Below are positions 7,667 to 16,399 of a DNA stretch of 64,000 nt, one piece after another. Under the pieces are notes generated by a model. The model made no database searches. It was given only the letters and a program-made list of their open reading frames with translations, and was not told where the DNA came from. The DNA lies in NCBI RefSeq assembly GCF_002931055.1, contig NZ_PSXX01000008.1:1-64000 (forward strand), read 5' to 3'. How positions within the stretch are numbered: the stretch's first letter is position 1; every line of letters starts with the position of its first letter. This DNA is from Pseudoclavibacter sp. AY1H1 (GTDB lineage: Bacteria; Actinomycetota; Actinomycetes; Actinomycetales; Microbacteriaceae). The translations under genes were made by a program, and so were the position numbers.

Positions 7667-9159
7667 GCTCTGCGCGTCCGACTCCACGGCGAGGCTGGTT
7701 CGCTCAGCTGCTGATGCGCCTCCACTTCTTCGCCGGCGTGTTCGTCGGCCCGTTCATCCTCATCGCGGCGCTGAGCGGCGCACTGTACGCGCTGACACCG
7801 CAGATCGAGCAGCTCGTGTACGACCGCGAGCTGCACGCGCCGACGGTGGACGAGGTCCTGCCGCTCGCCGAGCAGATCGAGGCGGCCGACGCCTACATCG
7901 GGGACGGTGCGGACGGTGCGGACGGTGCAGCCCCGGCGATCGTCGCGGTGCGGCCGGCCCCGGAACCCGGCGACACGACGCGGGTCATGTACGCGGATGC
8001 CGGGCTGGGGGAGAGCACGACCAGAGCCGTCTTCGTCGATCCCGCGACCGCCGAGGTGCGCGGGGACCTGCCCGTGTATGGCACCTCGGGCTCCCTGCCG
8101 TTCCGAACCTGGGTCTCCGACCTGCACCGCAGCCTCCACCTCGGCGATGCCGGCCGGCTCTATAGCGAGCTCGCGGCGTCTTGGCTCGGGGTCGTCGCAC
8201 TCGCCGGAGCTGGCCTCTGGGCGACCAGGTATCTGCGGGCTCGCAGTGCGAAGCGGGCGTCGCAGCAGCGCGAGCTGCTGCGGCCGAACCTCGCTGCGAC
8301 AGGGTTCGTTCGCACGCGCAGCCTGCACGCATCCACCGGCATCTGGGTGCTCGCCGGGGCGCTCTTCCTGTCGGTCACGGGCATCACCTGGTCGCAGTAC
8401 GGCGGGGCGAACTTCAGTGAGCTGCGCGCCGCCGTGGGCTGGACGACGCCGTCGGTCAGTACGAGCCTCGACGGCGTGGGCGGCCCAGCTGCCGACGAGC
8501 ACGACGAGCACACCGGGCACGGGCACAGTCACGGTGCGCCGACGCCGAGTGCCGACGTCGCAGCGCTGAGCCCGCGCGCCTACGACTCGGTGCTCTCGGT
8601 CGCGCGCGAGGTGAACGTCAACACGGGGCTCGTCGAGATCAGGCCGCCGGCCGAGCCGGGCACCGCGTGGGTCGTGCAGGAGATCCAGCGCAGCTTCCCG
8701 ACCGAGGTGGATGCGGTGGCCATCGATGGCGCGACGATGCAGGTCGTCGACCGGGTCGACTTCGCCGAGTTCGGGCCGGTCGCGAAGCTCAGTCGGTGGG
8801 GCATCGACCTGCACATGGGCTCCATGTTCGGCCTCGCCAACCAGCTCGTGCTGTTCGCCGTCGCCGTCGGCATCGCGGCGATGGTCGTATGGGGCTACGT
8901 CATGTGGTGGCAGCGGCGGCCGAAGCACGACCCGTCGCGTCGTGTCGGCGCGTCTCCGCCGCGGGGAGCGTTCCGGCGCGCGCCGTGGTGGGGCGTCCTG
9001 CTCGTGCTGGCGGGTGCGGCAGCGGTCGGAGTGTTCCTGCCGCTCATGGGAGCCAGCCTCGCCGCGTTCCTGCTGGTCGACCTCGCCGTTGGCGTGGTCG
9101 GGCGTCGGCGTCGGGGTCGGGGAAGGGAGCGCAGCAGAACTCCTCATCTTCAGCGGTGA
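7663..9159 (+). CDS. PepSY-associated transmembrane protein
   Basis: A 498-aa membrane protein of the PepSY_TM family: first helix about 22-45 (LHFFAGVFVGPFILIAALSGALY), then an extracytoplasmic PepSY-like part, helices near 165-185 and 220-245, a His-rich loop (HDEHTGHGHSHG), and C-terminal helices near 395-420 and 445-475. His residues on the helices fit a heme-binding or reductase role, as proposed for relatives. GTG at 7663 overlaps the DyP stop (GTGA), so it is coupled to the peroxidase and may serve its heme or electron supply. A 9-bp unit GGACGGTGC is repeated three times at 7902-7928. Confidence 0.85.
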   Translation: MSSARPTPRRGWFAQLLMRLHFFAGVFVGPFILIAALSGALYALTPQIEQLVYDRELHAPTVDEVLPLAEQIEAADAYIGDGADGADGAAPAIVAVRPAPEPGDTTRVMYADAGLGESTTRAVFVDPATAEVRGDLPVYGTSGSLPFRTWVSDLHRSLHLGDAGRLYSELAASWLGVVALAGAGLWATRYLRARSAKRASQQRELLRPNLAATGFVRTRSLHASTGIWVLAGALFLSVTGITWSQYGGANFSELRAAVGWTTPSVSTSLDGVGGPAADEHDEHTGHGHSHGAPTPSADVAALSPRAYDSVLSVAREVNVNTGLVEIRPPAEPGTAWVVQEIQRSFPTEVDAVAIDGATMQVVDRVDFAEFGPVAKLSRWGIDLHMGSMFGLANQLVLFAVAVGIAAMVVWGYVMWWQRRPKHDPSRRVGASPPRGAFRRAPWWGVLLVLAGAAAVGVFLPLMGASLAAFLLVDLAVGVVGRRRRGRGRERSRTPHLQR

Positions 9160-9219
9160 GTTTCGAGCGTGTCGTCGGACCGGGCCAAGAATGTCGGTGG
9201 TCCGGGGGAAGCTGGTCGC

Positions 9220-10857
9220 ATGATCGATGAAGCGCTCGCAACGAGGATCCCGGAAGGGTGGATGCCACCTGCCCAGATGGTCGAGCGCGTGCGCAACCTC
9301 GAGCGCTTCCTGCTGGTCTCCCTGATCGCCGAGGCGAACGCCGACGTGGCCCGCGCGCAGGCAGAGCAGGCGCGCGTCTACGCGCTGGCGGCACGAACCG
9401 GGGTCGCTGAAGATGAGCGAGCGGGCACCCTCGAGCAGGAGTGGGCGCTGCGGTCGTGGAAGGCGGAGATCGCGGCGGTCACGAACACCTCGAGGCAGGC
9501 CGTCGCGAGCATCATGGGCCGCTCGGCGGTTCTCACGGAGGACTTCCCGCTTGTGCACGCGGCGCTCGCGGCCGGTGAGGTGTCGATGGCGCACGCGCGC
9601 ATCGTGTGCGAGGCGGGCACGATCGTCGTGCACGAAGACCCAGCGGAACAGGCCGCGCGGCGTGAGCTGCTCGTGCAGGTTGCGCTCGAGAAGGCCCGGT
9701 CGACGTCGCCGGGCAGATTGAAGGACTTCGCGATCAAGCAGGCTGAGCGACTGACGGCCTCGTCGCTGGAGGAACGCTACGACCAGGCGATGGGGTCGCG
9801 GGCTGTGCTCGTCACGCGCGAGGCGGACGGCATGGCGTCACTTGGCGCGCGGCACTCGCTGCCGGTGCTCACGGCGATCGACGGGCGCTTGTCCGAAATG
9901 GCGAAGTCCATCATCGCGGCGAGGGGCGGTGAATCCGACGACCCGCGAACCTTCCACCAGGTGCGGGCCGACGTGTTCGCCGAGCTGCTCCTCACCGGCG
10001 AGCTGACGTCCTGCCCGGCCGCGGCAGGCATCACCGCGAAGGCATCGGTCACGATGCCGGTGCTGACGATGCTCGACGCCAGGGCAGGCGACGGCAGCTC
10101 GCTCGAGACGACTCCCGCGCTCCTGGACGGCGTGACGCCGATCCCGATGAGCGTCGCCAAGGCCCTCGCCGCCAACGCACCGAGCTTCGAGCGCATCCTG
10201 ACCCACCCGATCACGGGAACGGTCGTCGAGGTCGACCGCTATCGGCCGACCGAGGAGATGCGTGCGTGGCTGCGCGCTCGAGACGTGCACTGCCGGTTCC
10301 CGGGGTGCCGCCTCCCCGCCGACAAATGCGACCTCGACCACACGATCCCGGCGTCCGAGGGTGGACCGACGAGCCTCGTCAACCTCGCCGGGCTGTGTCG
10401 CTGGAACCACACGGTGAAAGGCAACACGGCCTGGCGGGTCCGCCAGCTGCCGGGCGGGGTCCTCGAGTGGACCTCGCCCAGCGGCATCGTCCTGGTCGAC
10501 GCTCCTGAACCGCGCGGCGTCACCTTCGGGCCCTCGCCGGGCGGTGCGCCCGGCATCGAGATCCGCGGGAGCACCTACCGGGTGCAACCGCCGGGATCTG
10601 CGCCTGGCCCGTTCTCCGGCCTGTTCTCTGGCCCGGCTTCTGGTCCAGTCGCTGGCCCAGACGCTGACTCGGCGACCGGCCCGGCTTCTGACTCGGCGAC
10701 CGGCCCGGCTCCTGGCCCGTCGGCTGGCCCGGCTTCTGGCCCGTCGGCTGGCCCGGCGCCCGGCCCGTCCGCTGGCCCGGCGACCGGCCCGGCTTCTGGC
10801 CCGGCGACCGGCCCGTCGCCTGGCCCAGCCTCTGGCGTCGACCCTCCGCCGTTCTGA
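9220..10857 (+). CDS. DUF222 / HNH endonuclease (13E12-repeat family)
   Basis: A 545-aa protein. The DUF222 region covers about residues 10-320. A C-terminal HNH nuclease domain follows, with the zinc-type pattern CRFPGC, then CDLDHTIP and LCRWNHTVKGN at about 360-410. After about residue 460 the protein becomes a Gly/Pro/Ala/Ser repeat tail encoded by degenerate GC-rich repeats. Members of this family are abundant in actinobacteria and have no established role. ATG at 9220 follows a GGGGGAAG ribosome-binding site and is preferred to GTG at 9169. Confidence 0.88.
   Translation: MIDEALATRIPEGWMPPAQMVERVRNLERFLLVSLIAEANADVARAQAEQARVYALAARTGVAEDERAGTLEQEWALRSWKAEIAAVTNTSRQAVASIMGRSAVLTEDFPLVHAALAAGEVSMAHARIVCEAGTIVVHEDPAEQAARRELLVQVALEKARSTSPGRLKDFAIKQAERLTASSLEERYDQAMGSRAVLVTREADGMASLGARHSLPVLTAIDGRLSEMAKSIIAARGGESDDPRTFHQVRADVFAELLLTGELTSCPAAAGITAKASVTMPVLTMLDARAGDGSSLETTPALLDGVTPIPMSVAKALAANAPSFERILTHPITGTVVEVDRYRPTEEMRAWLRARDVHCRFPGCRLPADKCDLDHTIPASEGGPTSLVNLAGLCRWNHTVKGNTAWRVRQLPGGVLEWTSPSGIVLVDAPEPRGVTFGPSPGGAPGIEIRGSTYRVQPPGSAPGPFSGLFSGPASGPVAGPDADSATGPASDSATGPAPGPSAGPASGPSAGPAPGPSAGPATGPASGPATGPSPGPASGVDPPPF
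10600..10850. repeat. Degenerate Gly-Pro coding repeat
   Basis: Repeating units of about 12 to 30 bp (variants of GGCCCGGCTTCTGGCCCG) encode the tail of the HNH protein. The units differ at synonymous and Ala/Ser/Thr positions. Confidence 0.8.
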
Positions 10858-10886
10858 CCGGGGCCGGTCGCGGACCGGGGCCGGTC
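10856..10886. terminator. Two tandem 14-nt palindromes between convergent genes
   Basis: The palindrome GACCGGGGCCGGTC occurs twice (10856-10869 and 10873-10886) between the convergent HNH and Mn-catalase genes. Each copy can form a short GC hairpin on both strands. There is no T-tract, so termination is inferred from position only. Confidence 0.45.
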
Positions 10887-10905
10887 GCGCTGCCCTGTCT
10901 TCGCT

Positions 10906-11859
10906 CTACTTAGTTGTCGGCCCGTAGAACCCGTTGACCTCCGACAGCTCGAGCTCGGCCGTCGCCTGGATGAGGGCGAGCAGCTCGGCGTCGAGCCCCG
11001 GCGCGAACTCCTCGAGACGCTCGTCGGCCATGAACGACGGGGCGCCTGCCGGCGCCTGCTCGGAGGCGTCCAGCGTCGTCCCGTCCTTCGAGGGCGACGC
11101 TCCCTGGAAGATCTTGCCCGCCTCCGACTTGCCGTCGAGGTCGAACGAGTACTGCTTGCTCTGCAACCCCAGGTCGAGGAGCTCCTTCACCTCGGGGAAC
11201 GCCTCGGCGTTCGTCTTGGGGATGGGCAGCAGCGACTTCCAGCTCACGCCGAGCGTCTCCAGCGCCCGCGCGTAGGCGTTCTCGTGCGCCTGATCGCGCA
11301 CGATGAGGTAGGCGATCGTGCCGCGCGCCGTCGGGTTGTCGGTCATCTCGTAGATGCGGCACTTCTGCAGGCGCCCCGTCGACTCGAGCATGAGGTTGTA
11401 CAGCAGGTCGAGGGGCAGGTTGCCGGAGTTGTACACGTAACTGCCGCTCCACGGGTTGCCGGCCGCGTCCACCGGCAGCGCACCCTGCGCACCCACGAGA
11501 TAGTGGTGGATGTTGCTCGTGTCGAGCGCGATCTTCAGTGGCGTCGCACCGCCGGCGCCCGGCTTGTCGACGGGGTCGGTGAGCTTGCCCGTGTACTCGG
11601 GGGAGCCGTCGAGGAGGCGCGAGATCGTCGTCCCGATGAGCTCGACGTGGCTGATCTCCTCCGTGCCGATGCCCTGGATGAGGTCGCGGTAGGGCTTCGC
11701 GGTGGGGCCCCGGAAGTTCATCGCCTGGAAGAGGTACTGCATCATGGTGCGCATCTCGCCGAACTGCCCACCGAGCCCCTCCTGGAGCGCGTTCGCCGCT
11801 GCGGGGTCTGGCTCGCCGTCGGCGATGTCATTGATCCAGGTCTGTGCGTGGAAGTACAT
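10906..11859 (-). CDS. Manganese catalase
   Basis: A 317-aa non-heme catalase that splits hydrogen peroxide at a di-manganese centre in the cytoplasm. The ferritin-like four-helix core shows the metal ligands: Glu35 in GQFGEM, the EEISH motif at 67-71, a Glu in MLESTGR, and the RDQAHENAY block near 180. The C-terminal third, with the SFMADE and ELLALIQATAELELSE segments, is an extension seen in some family members. ATG at 11859 has a GAGGAG ribosome-binding site; the open frame continues further up without supporting features. Confidence 0.93.
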   Translation of the reverse strand: MYFHAQTWINDIADGEPDPAAANALQEGLGGQFGEMRTMMQYLFQAMNFRGPTAKPYRDLIQGIGTEEISHVELIGTTISRLLDGSPEYTGKLTDPVDKPGAGGATPLKIALDTSNIHHYLVGAQGALPVDAAGNPWSGSYVYNSGNLPLDLLYNLMLESTGRLQKCRIYEMTDNPTARGTIAYLIVRDQAHENAYARALETLGVSWKSLLPIPKTNAEAFPEVKELLDLGLQSKQYSFDLDGKSEAGKIFQGASPSKDGTTLDASEQAPAGAPSFMADERLEEFAPGLDAELLALIQATAELELSEVNGFYGPTTK

Positions 11860-11974
11860 GGGTGTCTCCTCGTCATCGAGCGCGACGCCAAGAAGACGCC
11901 GCTGTCGCAACCAGACCAGGCCGCCCTGTGTTTCCCCGTGGGGGTATCGCGAATGGCCGCGGGGGTGTAGAACC

Positions 11975-13297
11975 TCAGTCCCTCGTCCGTGTTCGCCGCG
12001 CGAAGCGCAGCACGACGTACGTGACGAGCCCGACCGCGACGATGATCCCGCCGCGCAGCCACACCTCGCCGCTCTGCTGCGTGAGCAGGACGATGCAGGA
12101 GAGGATCGCGAGCACGGGCAGCGCCGTCCAGGCTCGGAAGTGGGCGTGCTCGACCTTGTCGCGACGCAGCACGAGCACGGCGAGGTTGGTGCTGATGAAC
12201 ACGATGAGCAGCAGGATGACGACGGTCTCGGCGAGCACGGCGATGCCGCCGGTTGCGGTGAGCACGATGGCGCAGACGGTGGTGACGATGATGGCGACCC
12301 ACGGGGTGCGCCTCCGGGGGAGCACGCGCCCGAGCATCCGGGGCAGCAGGCCCTGCCCCGCCATGCCGTAGGTGAGGCGGCTCGCCATGATCATGGTCAG
12401 CAGCGCTCCGTTGGCGACCGCGATGAGGGCGATCGCGCTGAACAGCCAAGCCGGAACCGGCACTCCGGTCGCCTCGATGACGTCGAGCAGCGGGCCGGTG
12501 GACTCGGCGAGCTCGCCAGCGGGCACGGCGATGGATGCCGCCGTGCCGACGAGCATGTACATGAAGCCGGCCGTGAGCAGCGAGAAGAAGAGGGCCTTCG
12601 GGTACACCTTGGACGGCTCGCGCACCTCCTCGATGAGGTTCGCCGACGTCTCGAATCCGACGTAGGAGTAGTAGGCGAGCAGGGCCGCGCCGAGCACGGC
12701 CGGGAGCGGGCTGATGCCGTCGCCGAATGACACTGCCCGGCCGATGTCGCCACCGCCGTTGCCGACGAGCACTCCCACGAGGACCACGACCAAGACGAGA
12801 CCGGTGAGCTCGATGCAGGTCATGACGATGTTCGAGCGCAGCGATTCCTTGATGCCGCGGAGGTTGACGAGGGCGATGAGCACGAGCAGCAGGGATGCGC
12901 CGACCACGGGCGGCAGATCGACGAACGTGGCCAGGTAGTCGCCGCTGAACGCGAGTGCGAGGCTCGCCGCGCTCACGACGCCGGCCGCGAGCATGCAGAA
13001 GCCCACCATGAAGGACACGAACTCCGAACGGTAGGCGCGCTGCGCGAACACCGCGGAGCCGCCCGCCTTCGGGTACTTCGTGACGAGCTCCGCGTACGAC
13101 GCCGCTGTGAGCAAGGCCAGGCCGAGGGCGACGAGCAGCGGCAGCCAGGTGACGCCGCCGACCTCGCCTGAGATGGTGCCGACGAGGGCGTAGATCCCGG
13201 CCCCGAGCACGTCGCCGAGGATGAACACGAAGAGCAGCAGCCCCGTGACGTCGCGTTTGAGTGCCGGAGTCTGCGGTGGGGGCTGCGTGGGGGACAT
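11975..13297 (-). CDS. APC family amino acid permease
   Basis: A 440-aa transporter with about 12 membrane helices. The first helix contains GDVLGAGIYALVG, the unwound Gly-rich substrate site of amino acid/polyamine/cation permeases. The GGSAVF segment in helix 3 and the YVGFETSANLIEEV block, typical of the cationic amino acid transporter branch, are also present. Substrate specificity is not readable. It lies about 115 bp upstream of the Mn-catalase gene on the same strand, so co-transcription is possible. ATG at 13297 begins just before the first helix and is preferred to the longer frame. Confidence 0.88.
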   Translation of the reverse strand: MSPTQPPPQTPALKRDVTGLLLFVFILGDVLGAGIYALVGTISGEVGGVTWLPLLVALGLALLTAASYAELVTKYPKAGGSAVFAQRAYRSEFVSFMVGFCMLAAGVVSAASLALAFSGDYLATFVDLPPVVGASLLLVLIALVNLRGIKESLRSNIVMTCIELTGLVLVVVLVGVLVGNGGGDIGRAVSFGDGISPLPAVLGAALLAYYSYVGFETSANLIEEVREPSKVYPKALFFSLLTAGFMYMLVGTAASIAVPAGELAESTGPLLDVIEATGVPVPAWLFSAIALIAVANGALLTMIMASRLTYGMAGQGLLPRMLGRVLPRRRTPWVAIIVTTVCAIVLTATGGIAVLAETVVILLLIVFISTNLAVLVLRRDKVEHAHFRAWTALPVLAILSCIVLLTQQSGEVWLRGGIIVAVGLVTYVVLRFARRTRTRD

Positions 13298-13474
13298 GCT
13301 CAGAGTCTGTGCCGCGTGGGGATGAAGGTCCCCACCCCTTGTCACGTGTGCCGTGGTGTGCATCCGACGGGTGTGGATGGGCAGCCCCTGTGCATCCGCA
13401 GCGACCGCGCCTCAGACCTGGCCAATGGTCCTGGCTGTTGCTACCGTTGGATGTTGAAGCCCCGGAATCGGGCT

Positions 13475-13519
13475 TGCGGACGAGGGAGCAGTACCCGCAC
13501 CACGACAAGACTGACTCAG
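13475..13519 (+). ncRNA. Guanidine-III riboswitch (ykkC-III / mini-ykkC III)
   Basis: The core CGGACGAGG (13477-13485), then GTACCCGCA (13491-13499), then ACAAGAC (13505-13511) matches the known guanidine-III aptamer, best studied in Thermobifida fusca. P1 pairs TGCGG (13475-13479) with CCGCA (13495-13499). The pseudoknot pairs GAGCAGT (13486-13492) with ACTGACTC (13510-13517) with one bulge. The AGAAGGAG ribosome-binding site begins at 13518, directly after the pseudoknot strand, which suggests control of translation. Guanidine binding is expected to turn on the exporter genes downstream. Confidence 0.88.
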
Positions 13520-13530
13520 AAGGAGCCGTC

Positions 13531-13845
13531 GTGGCTTGGTTCGTGTTGATTCTGTCTGGAATGCTGGAGGCCGTCTGGGCCTCAGCGCTCTCCGCCTCGA
13601 AGGGCTTCAAGAAGCCCATCCCCGTCGTCGTGTTCCTCGTGTCGCTCACGATCAGCATGGCCGGCCTCGCCTGGGCCATGACGCAGCTGCCCACCGGCAC
13701 CGCCTACGCGGTCTGGGTCGGAATCGGCGCGACCCTCACCGTCGTCTGGGCCATGGTCACGAAGCAGGAACGCGTCTCGGTCGCCCGAGTCCTCCTGCTC
13801 CTGCTGCTCGTCGGCTCCGTCATCGGCCTCAAGGTGGTGAGCTGA
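13531..13845 (+). CDS. SMR transporter, Gdx/SugE-type guanidinium exporter subunit 1
   Basis: A 104-aa small multidrug resistance protein with four membrane helices. The essential membrane glutamate is in helix 1 (SGMLEAVWA), and helix 3 carries the Gdx-type AYAVWVGIGA signature. SMR proteins work as antiparallel dimers that exchange protons for guanidinium. GTG at 13531 follows AAGGAG and lies directly behind the guanidine riboswitch, so guanidinium export is the likely function rather than general drug resistance. The second SMR gene starts 2 bp after this stop, so the pump may be a heterodimer. Confidence 0.93.
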   Translation: MAWFVLILSGMLEAVWASALSASKGFKKPIPVVVFLVSLTISMAGLAWAMTQLPTGTAYAVWVGIGATLTVVWAMVTKQERVSVARVLLLLLLVGSVIGLKVVS

Positions 13846-13847
13846 CC

Positions 13848-14201
13848 ATGGCGTGGATCGCGCTTGTCATCAGCGGCATCCTCGAAGCCGTCTGGGCCAC
13901 CGCCCTCGGCCAGTCGGACGGGTTTACGCAGCCCGGCCCGACGATCGTCTTCTTCGTCGGGGTCGTGCTCAGCATGCTGGGCCTCGGGTGGGCCGCGGCT
14001 CGCATCCCGATCGGCACCGCCTACGCCGTGTGGGTCGGCATCGGGGCGGCGCTCACCGTCATCTACGCGATGGCGACGGGCGACGAAGCGTTCTCTCCGT
14101 GGAAGGCCGTGTTCATCTCCGGCATCATCCTGGCCGTCATCGGGCTGAAGCTCGTGCCGGAGAAGAAGGCTGGGCTGGCCGAAGAAGCCGAACGCGCCTG
14201 A
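13848..14201 (+). CDS. SMR transporter, Gdx/SugE-type guanidinium exporter subunit 2
   Basis: A 117-aa SMR protein with four helices, the conserved Glu in helix 1 (SGILEAVWATAL) and the AYAVWVGIGA motif in helix 3. Compared with its partner it has a longer charged C-terminal tail (EKKAGLAEEAERA). It follows the first subunit after 2 bp and shares the guanidine riboswitch upstream. Paired SMR genes often encode heterodimers in which the two subunits have fixed opposite topology. The stop codon lies in the loop of a perfect hairpin. Confidence 0.92.
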   Translation: MAWIALVISGILEAVWATALGQSDGFTQPGPTIVFFVGVVLSMLGLGWAAARIPIGTAYAVWVGIGAALTVIYAMATGDEAFSPWKAVFISGIILAVIGLKLVPEKKAGLAEEAERA

Positions 14202-14211
14202 GCGCGTTCGG
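14188..14211 (+). terminator. Hairpin overlapping the stop of the SMR operon
   Basis: CCGAACGCGC and GCGCGTTCGG form a perfect 10-bp stem around the loop CTGA, which holds the stop codon. No T-tract follows. It is a likely terminator for the riboswitch-controlled operon. Confidence 0.6.
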
Positions 14212-14288
14212 CGCGCATCCAGTCGGGTGTCCGTGGTCGCACGTACGCTGAGCCTTTCGGCCCCAGCCCGCCGCCGACACCCAGGGTC

Positions 14289-15110
14289 ATGAGCAGACGG
14301 GTGCGAGCGGGGGTGCTGGCAGACGAGGCGATGATGCTGGCCCTTCCTGGGGTCGGCGTCGCGTCCGCTTCGCTGCTGACGGGATGCGCCGGGTCCTTCT
14401 TCTCACCCGCCTACGGCGAGGACGAGGTCGGCAGCGGGGAGGCTCAGGTGCAGACGGAGCCGGAACTCGACCCCGCGGCCGAGGGCTACCCGGCGGCGCC
14501 TGCGCAGGCCCTGCCCGAGTCGGCGGGGTACGGGATCTGGGATGTGCCGCTCGCCGAGCTCGCAGCTCCGGCCTGGGTGCAGGCGACCTCGGAGGCGACG
14601 GGCATCCCGACCAGGGCGCTCTCGGCGTACGCGGGAGCCGCGATCCGCGTCTCGGAGACACGTCCGGAGTGCGGCATCGGCTGGAACACCCTCGCGGGCA
14701 TCGGGGCCGTCGAGTCCCGACACGGCACGTACGGCGGGTCTCAGGTACTGGATTCTGGCCAGGTCGAGCCGCGCATCATCGGCGTGCCGCTCGATGGCAG
14801 CGCAGGGTTCCTCGCCATCCCGGACACCGACGGCGGTGCCCTCGACGAGGACACGGAATGGGACCGCGCCGTCGGCCCCATGCAGTTCATCCCGGAGACG
14901 TGGGCGAAGTTTGGGCAGGACGCGAACTTCGACGGTGTCGCCGACCCGCACCACATCGACGACGCCGTGCAGACGGCGGCCGCCTACCTCTGCGAGCGGG
15001 GTGGCGAGCTCACGAGCGATGACGGCTGGAACACCGCGATCTCCGCCTACAACCTCCCGGCCGAGTACGCACGCGAGGTCGCCGGCTACGCCGTGCTCTA
15101 CGCCCCGTAG
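14289..15110 (+). CDS. Lytic murein transglycosylase lipoprotein (SLT/MltB-like)
   Basis: A 273-aa cell-wall enzyme. The N-terminus ends in a lipobox (LLTGC near residue 33), giving a membrane-anchored lipoprotein. The catalytic domain shows AGIGAVESRHGTYGG near 137-150 with the catalytic Glu, then DRAVGPMQFIPETWAKFG near 194-211 and AISAYN near 256, the usual pattern of goose-type lysozyme/lytic transglycosylases. It would cleave peptidoglycan glycan strands outside the cell. It is a single gene, convergent with the lipoprotein gene that follows. Confidence 0.9.
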   Translation: MSRRVRAGVLADEAMMLALPGVGVASASLLTGCAGSFFSPAYGEDEVGSGEAQVQTEPELDPAAEGYPAAPAQALPESAGYGIWDVPLAELAAPAWVQATSEATGIPTRALSAYAGAAIRVSETRPECGIGWNTLAGIGAVESRHGTYGGSQVLDSGQVEPRIIGVPLDGSAGFLAIPDTDGGALDEDTEWDRAVGPMQFIPETWAKFGQDANFDGVADPHHIDDAVQTAAAYLCERGGELTSDDGWNTAISAYNLPAEYAREVAGYAVLYAP

Positions 15111-15171
15111 GGGTTTCAGAGCAACCGCGGAGGGACGCGAGAATGCGTCGAACGGGGAGCGGAATGCGGGC

Positions 15172-15567
15172 TCAGTTGCCGGGGAGTGAGATCTTGACCT
15201 GATCGCCTTGTGTCGTGCATTTCAGGGAGAACGCTTCTGCGCCTGAGTAGGAGACCACCCAATTCATTCCGTCCTGGTGCACCTGAGGCGCGAGGTGTCC
15301 GAAGATCGCCTCGTAGGAAGACACCTCCGGGTCGCTACCGAAGATCGGCCCGGCGTACTTGTCTTTGATCGCGGTCACGCACTTGCTGATCGCCTCTTCG
15401 CGAGTCAGCTCAAGCGCGGGCTCGATCGTGTACTCCGCGACGAGCGTCGCGGTCGGGCTGGGCTCTGCCTCCTGTGCAGTATCGAGCGCCGTGCAACCGC
15501 TGAGCGCTAGTGGGGCGATTGCGAGCCCAGCGACGAGGGATGCCAGACGGAAGAAGTCGACGCGCAT
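15172..15567 (-). CDS. Putative lipoprotein of unknown function
   Basis: A 131-aa protein with a signal peptide and lipobox LSGC near residue 24, then a Ser/Pro/Thr linker and a small domain with two Cys residues (SKCVTAI and LKCTT). No family is recognised. It probably sits on the outer face of the membrane. ATG at 15567 has GGGAG a few bases upstream; the longer frame adds 15 residues without signal features. Confidence 0.75.
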   Translation of the reverse strand: MRVDFFRLASLVAGLAIAPLALSGCTALDTAQEAEPSPTATLVAEYTIEPALELTREEAISKCVTAIKDKYAGPIFGSDPEVSSYEAIFGHLAPQVHQDGMNWVVSYSGAEAFSLKCTTQGDQVKISLPGN

Positions 15568-15692
15568 TGATGCTCCCCGTCTGCCGGCTCTCTGCCAGCT
15601 GTCGCTCACCACCGTATGGGGAGCGAGCAGATGCGCGGCGACGTTTGCGATAACGGTTCGGCACGATCAAGCGCGTACCTGTCACAGCCCGG

Positions 15693-16274
15693 TCACGAGC
15701 CCTGGGGCACCTCGACGCAGGGGATCGCCATGGTCGCGACGAAGGCGCCATCCGAGTGCATCACCGGGGGGACGGTCTCGTCGAAGATCGCCGCCTCGCC
15801 CTCGGCAAGATCGGTGTCGGCGACGCGGAGGCGTCCGCTGATGAGGTAGATGGCGCGCACGTCCGGGTCGAACTCGACGGGGTCGCTCACGAACACGCGG
15901 CCGAGGATGATGGGCTGCATCTCCGACTTGCGGGTCACCCGCAGCAGCCGGGTGCTCTTCGCGCGTCCGATGGAGCTGCGCAGCAGGAGGAGCGGCGTCG
16001 TCGACTCGACCACGATCTGGTGGTCGGCACGCACCTTCTCCTGACGTGTCCCATCCACGAGTCGCAGCTGCGGCCCGCTGATGCCGAGCCAGTGGTCGAC
16101 CGTTCCCTCGGGCCGGTGCAGCGACTTCACGTTTCGCTTCACGTCGACGAGGGAGAGGCTCCACCTGGGGTCGACCTCGTCGTCCGGGTCGCGCCAGATC
16201 TCGTGCACGCTTCCCGAGCGGAGGTCGGTGCCGAGTCGTTCCCGGGGCAGCGACTGCGGCGTGACGATCTTCAT
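15693..16274 (-). CDS. HutD-like / cupin-fold protein (tentative)
   Basis: A 193-aa soluble protein. The N-terminal half (VHEIWRDPDDEVDPRWSLS, then LHRPEGTVDHWLGI) resembles the first cupin of HutD/Ves proteins. The C-terminal half has a second barrel-like pattern (IYLISGRLRVAD, AAIFDE). The function of HutD proteins is not settled, and the assignment here is weak. ATG at 16274 is chosen because the longer GTG start at 16373 would fall inside a strong hairpin that probably ends the amt transcript. Confidence 0.6.
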   Translation of the reverse strand: MKIVTPQSLPRERLGTDLRSGSVHEIWRDPDDEVDPRWSLSLVDVKRNVKSLHRPEGTVDHWLGISGPQLRLVDGTRQEKVRADHQIVVESTTPLLLLRSSIGRAKSTRLLRVTRKSEMQPIILGRVFVSDPVEFDPDVRAIYLISGRLRVADTDLAEGEAAIFDETVPPVMHSDGAFVATMAIPCVEVPQGS

Positions 16275-16339
16275 CGAACGGCGTCCAATCTGCGTGTAGC
16301 TCAGTTGGGGTTGGCGCTGCCCTGGTGGGGGAAGGCCAG

Positions 16340-16376
16340 AAGGTGGCGGCCAGTCTGTGAACTGTGCCGCCACCTT
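16340..16376 (-). terminator. Hairpin downstream of amt
   Basis: AAGGTGGCGGC (16340-16350) and GCCGCCACCTT (16366-16376) form a perfect 11-bp stem with a 15-nt loop, 24 bp after the amt stop. It is a probable terminator for amt and argues against the long start of the next gene. Confidence 0.65.
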
Positions 16377-16399
16377 CGAGGTCGGTGAACGGGGCGACG

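Noticed and set aside
16293-16312. tRNA-like GTGTAGCTCAGTTGG segment
   Set aside because: It looks like a tRNA D-arm, but there is no anticodon stem, no GGTTCGA T-arm and no acceptor pairing downstream. It lies in a leader region.
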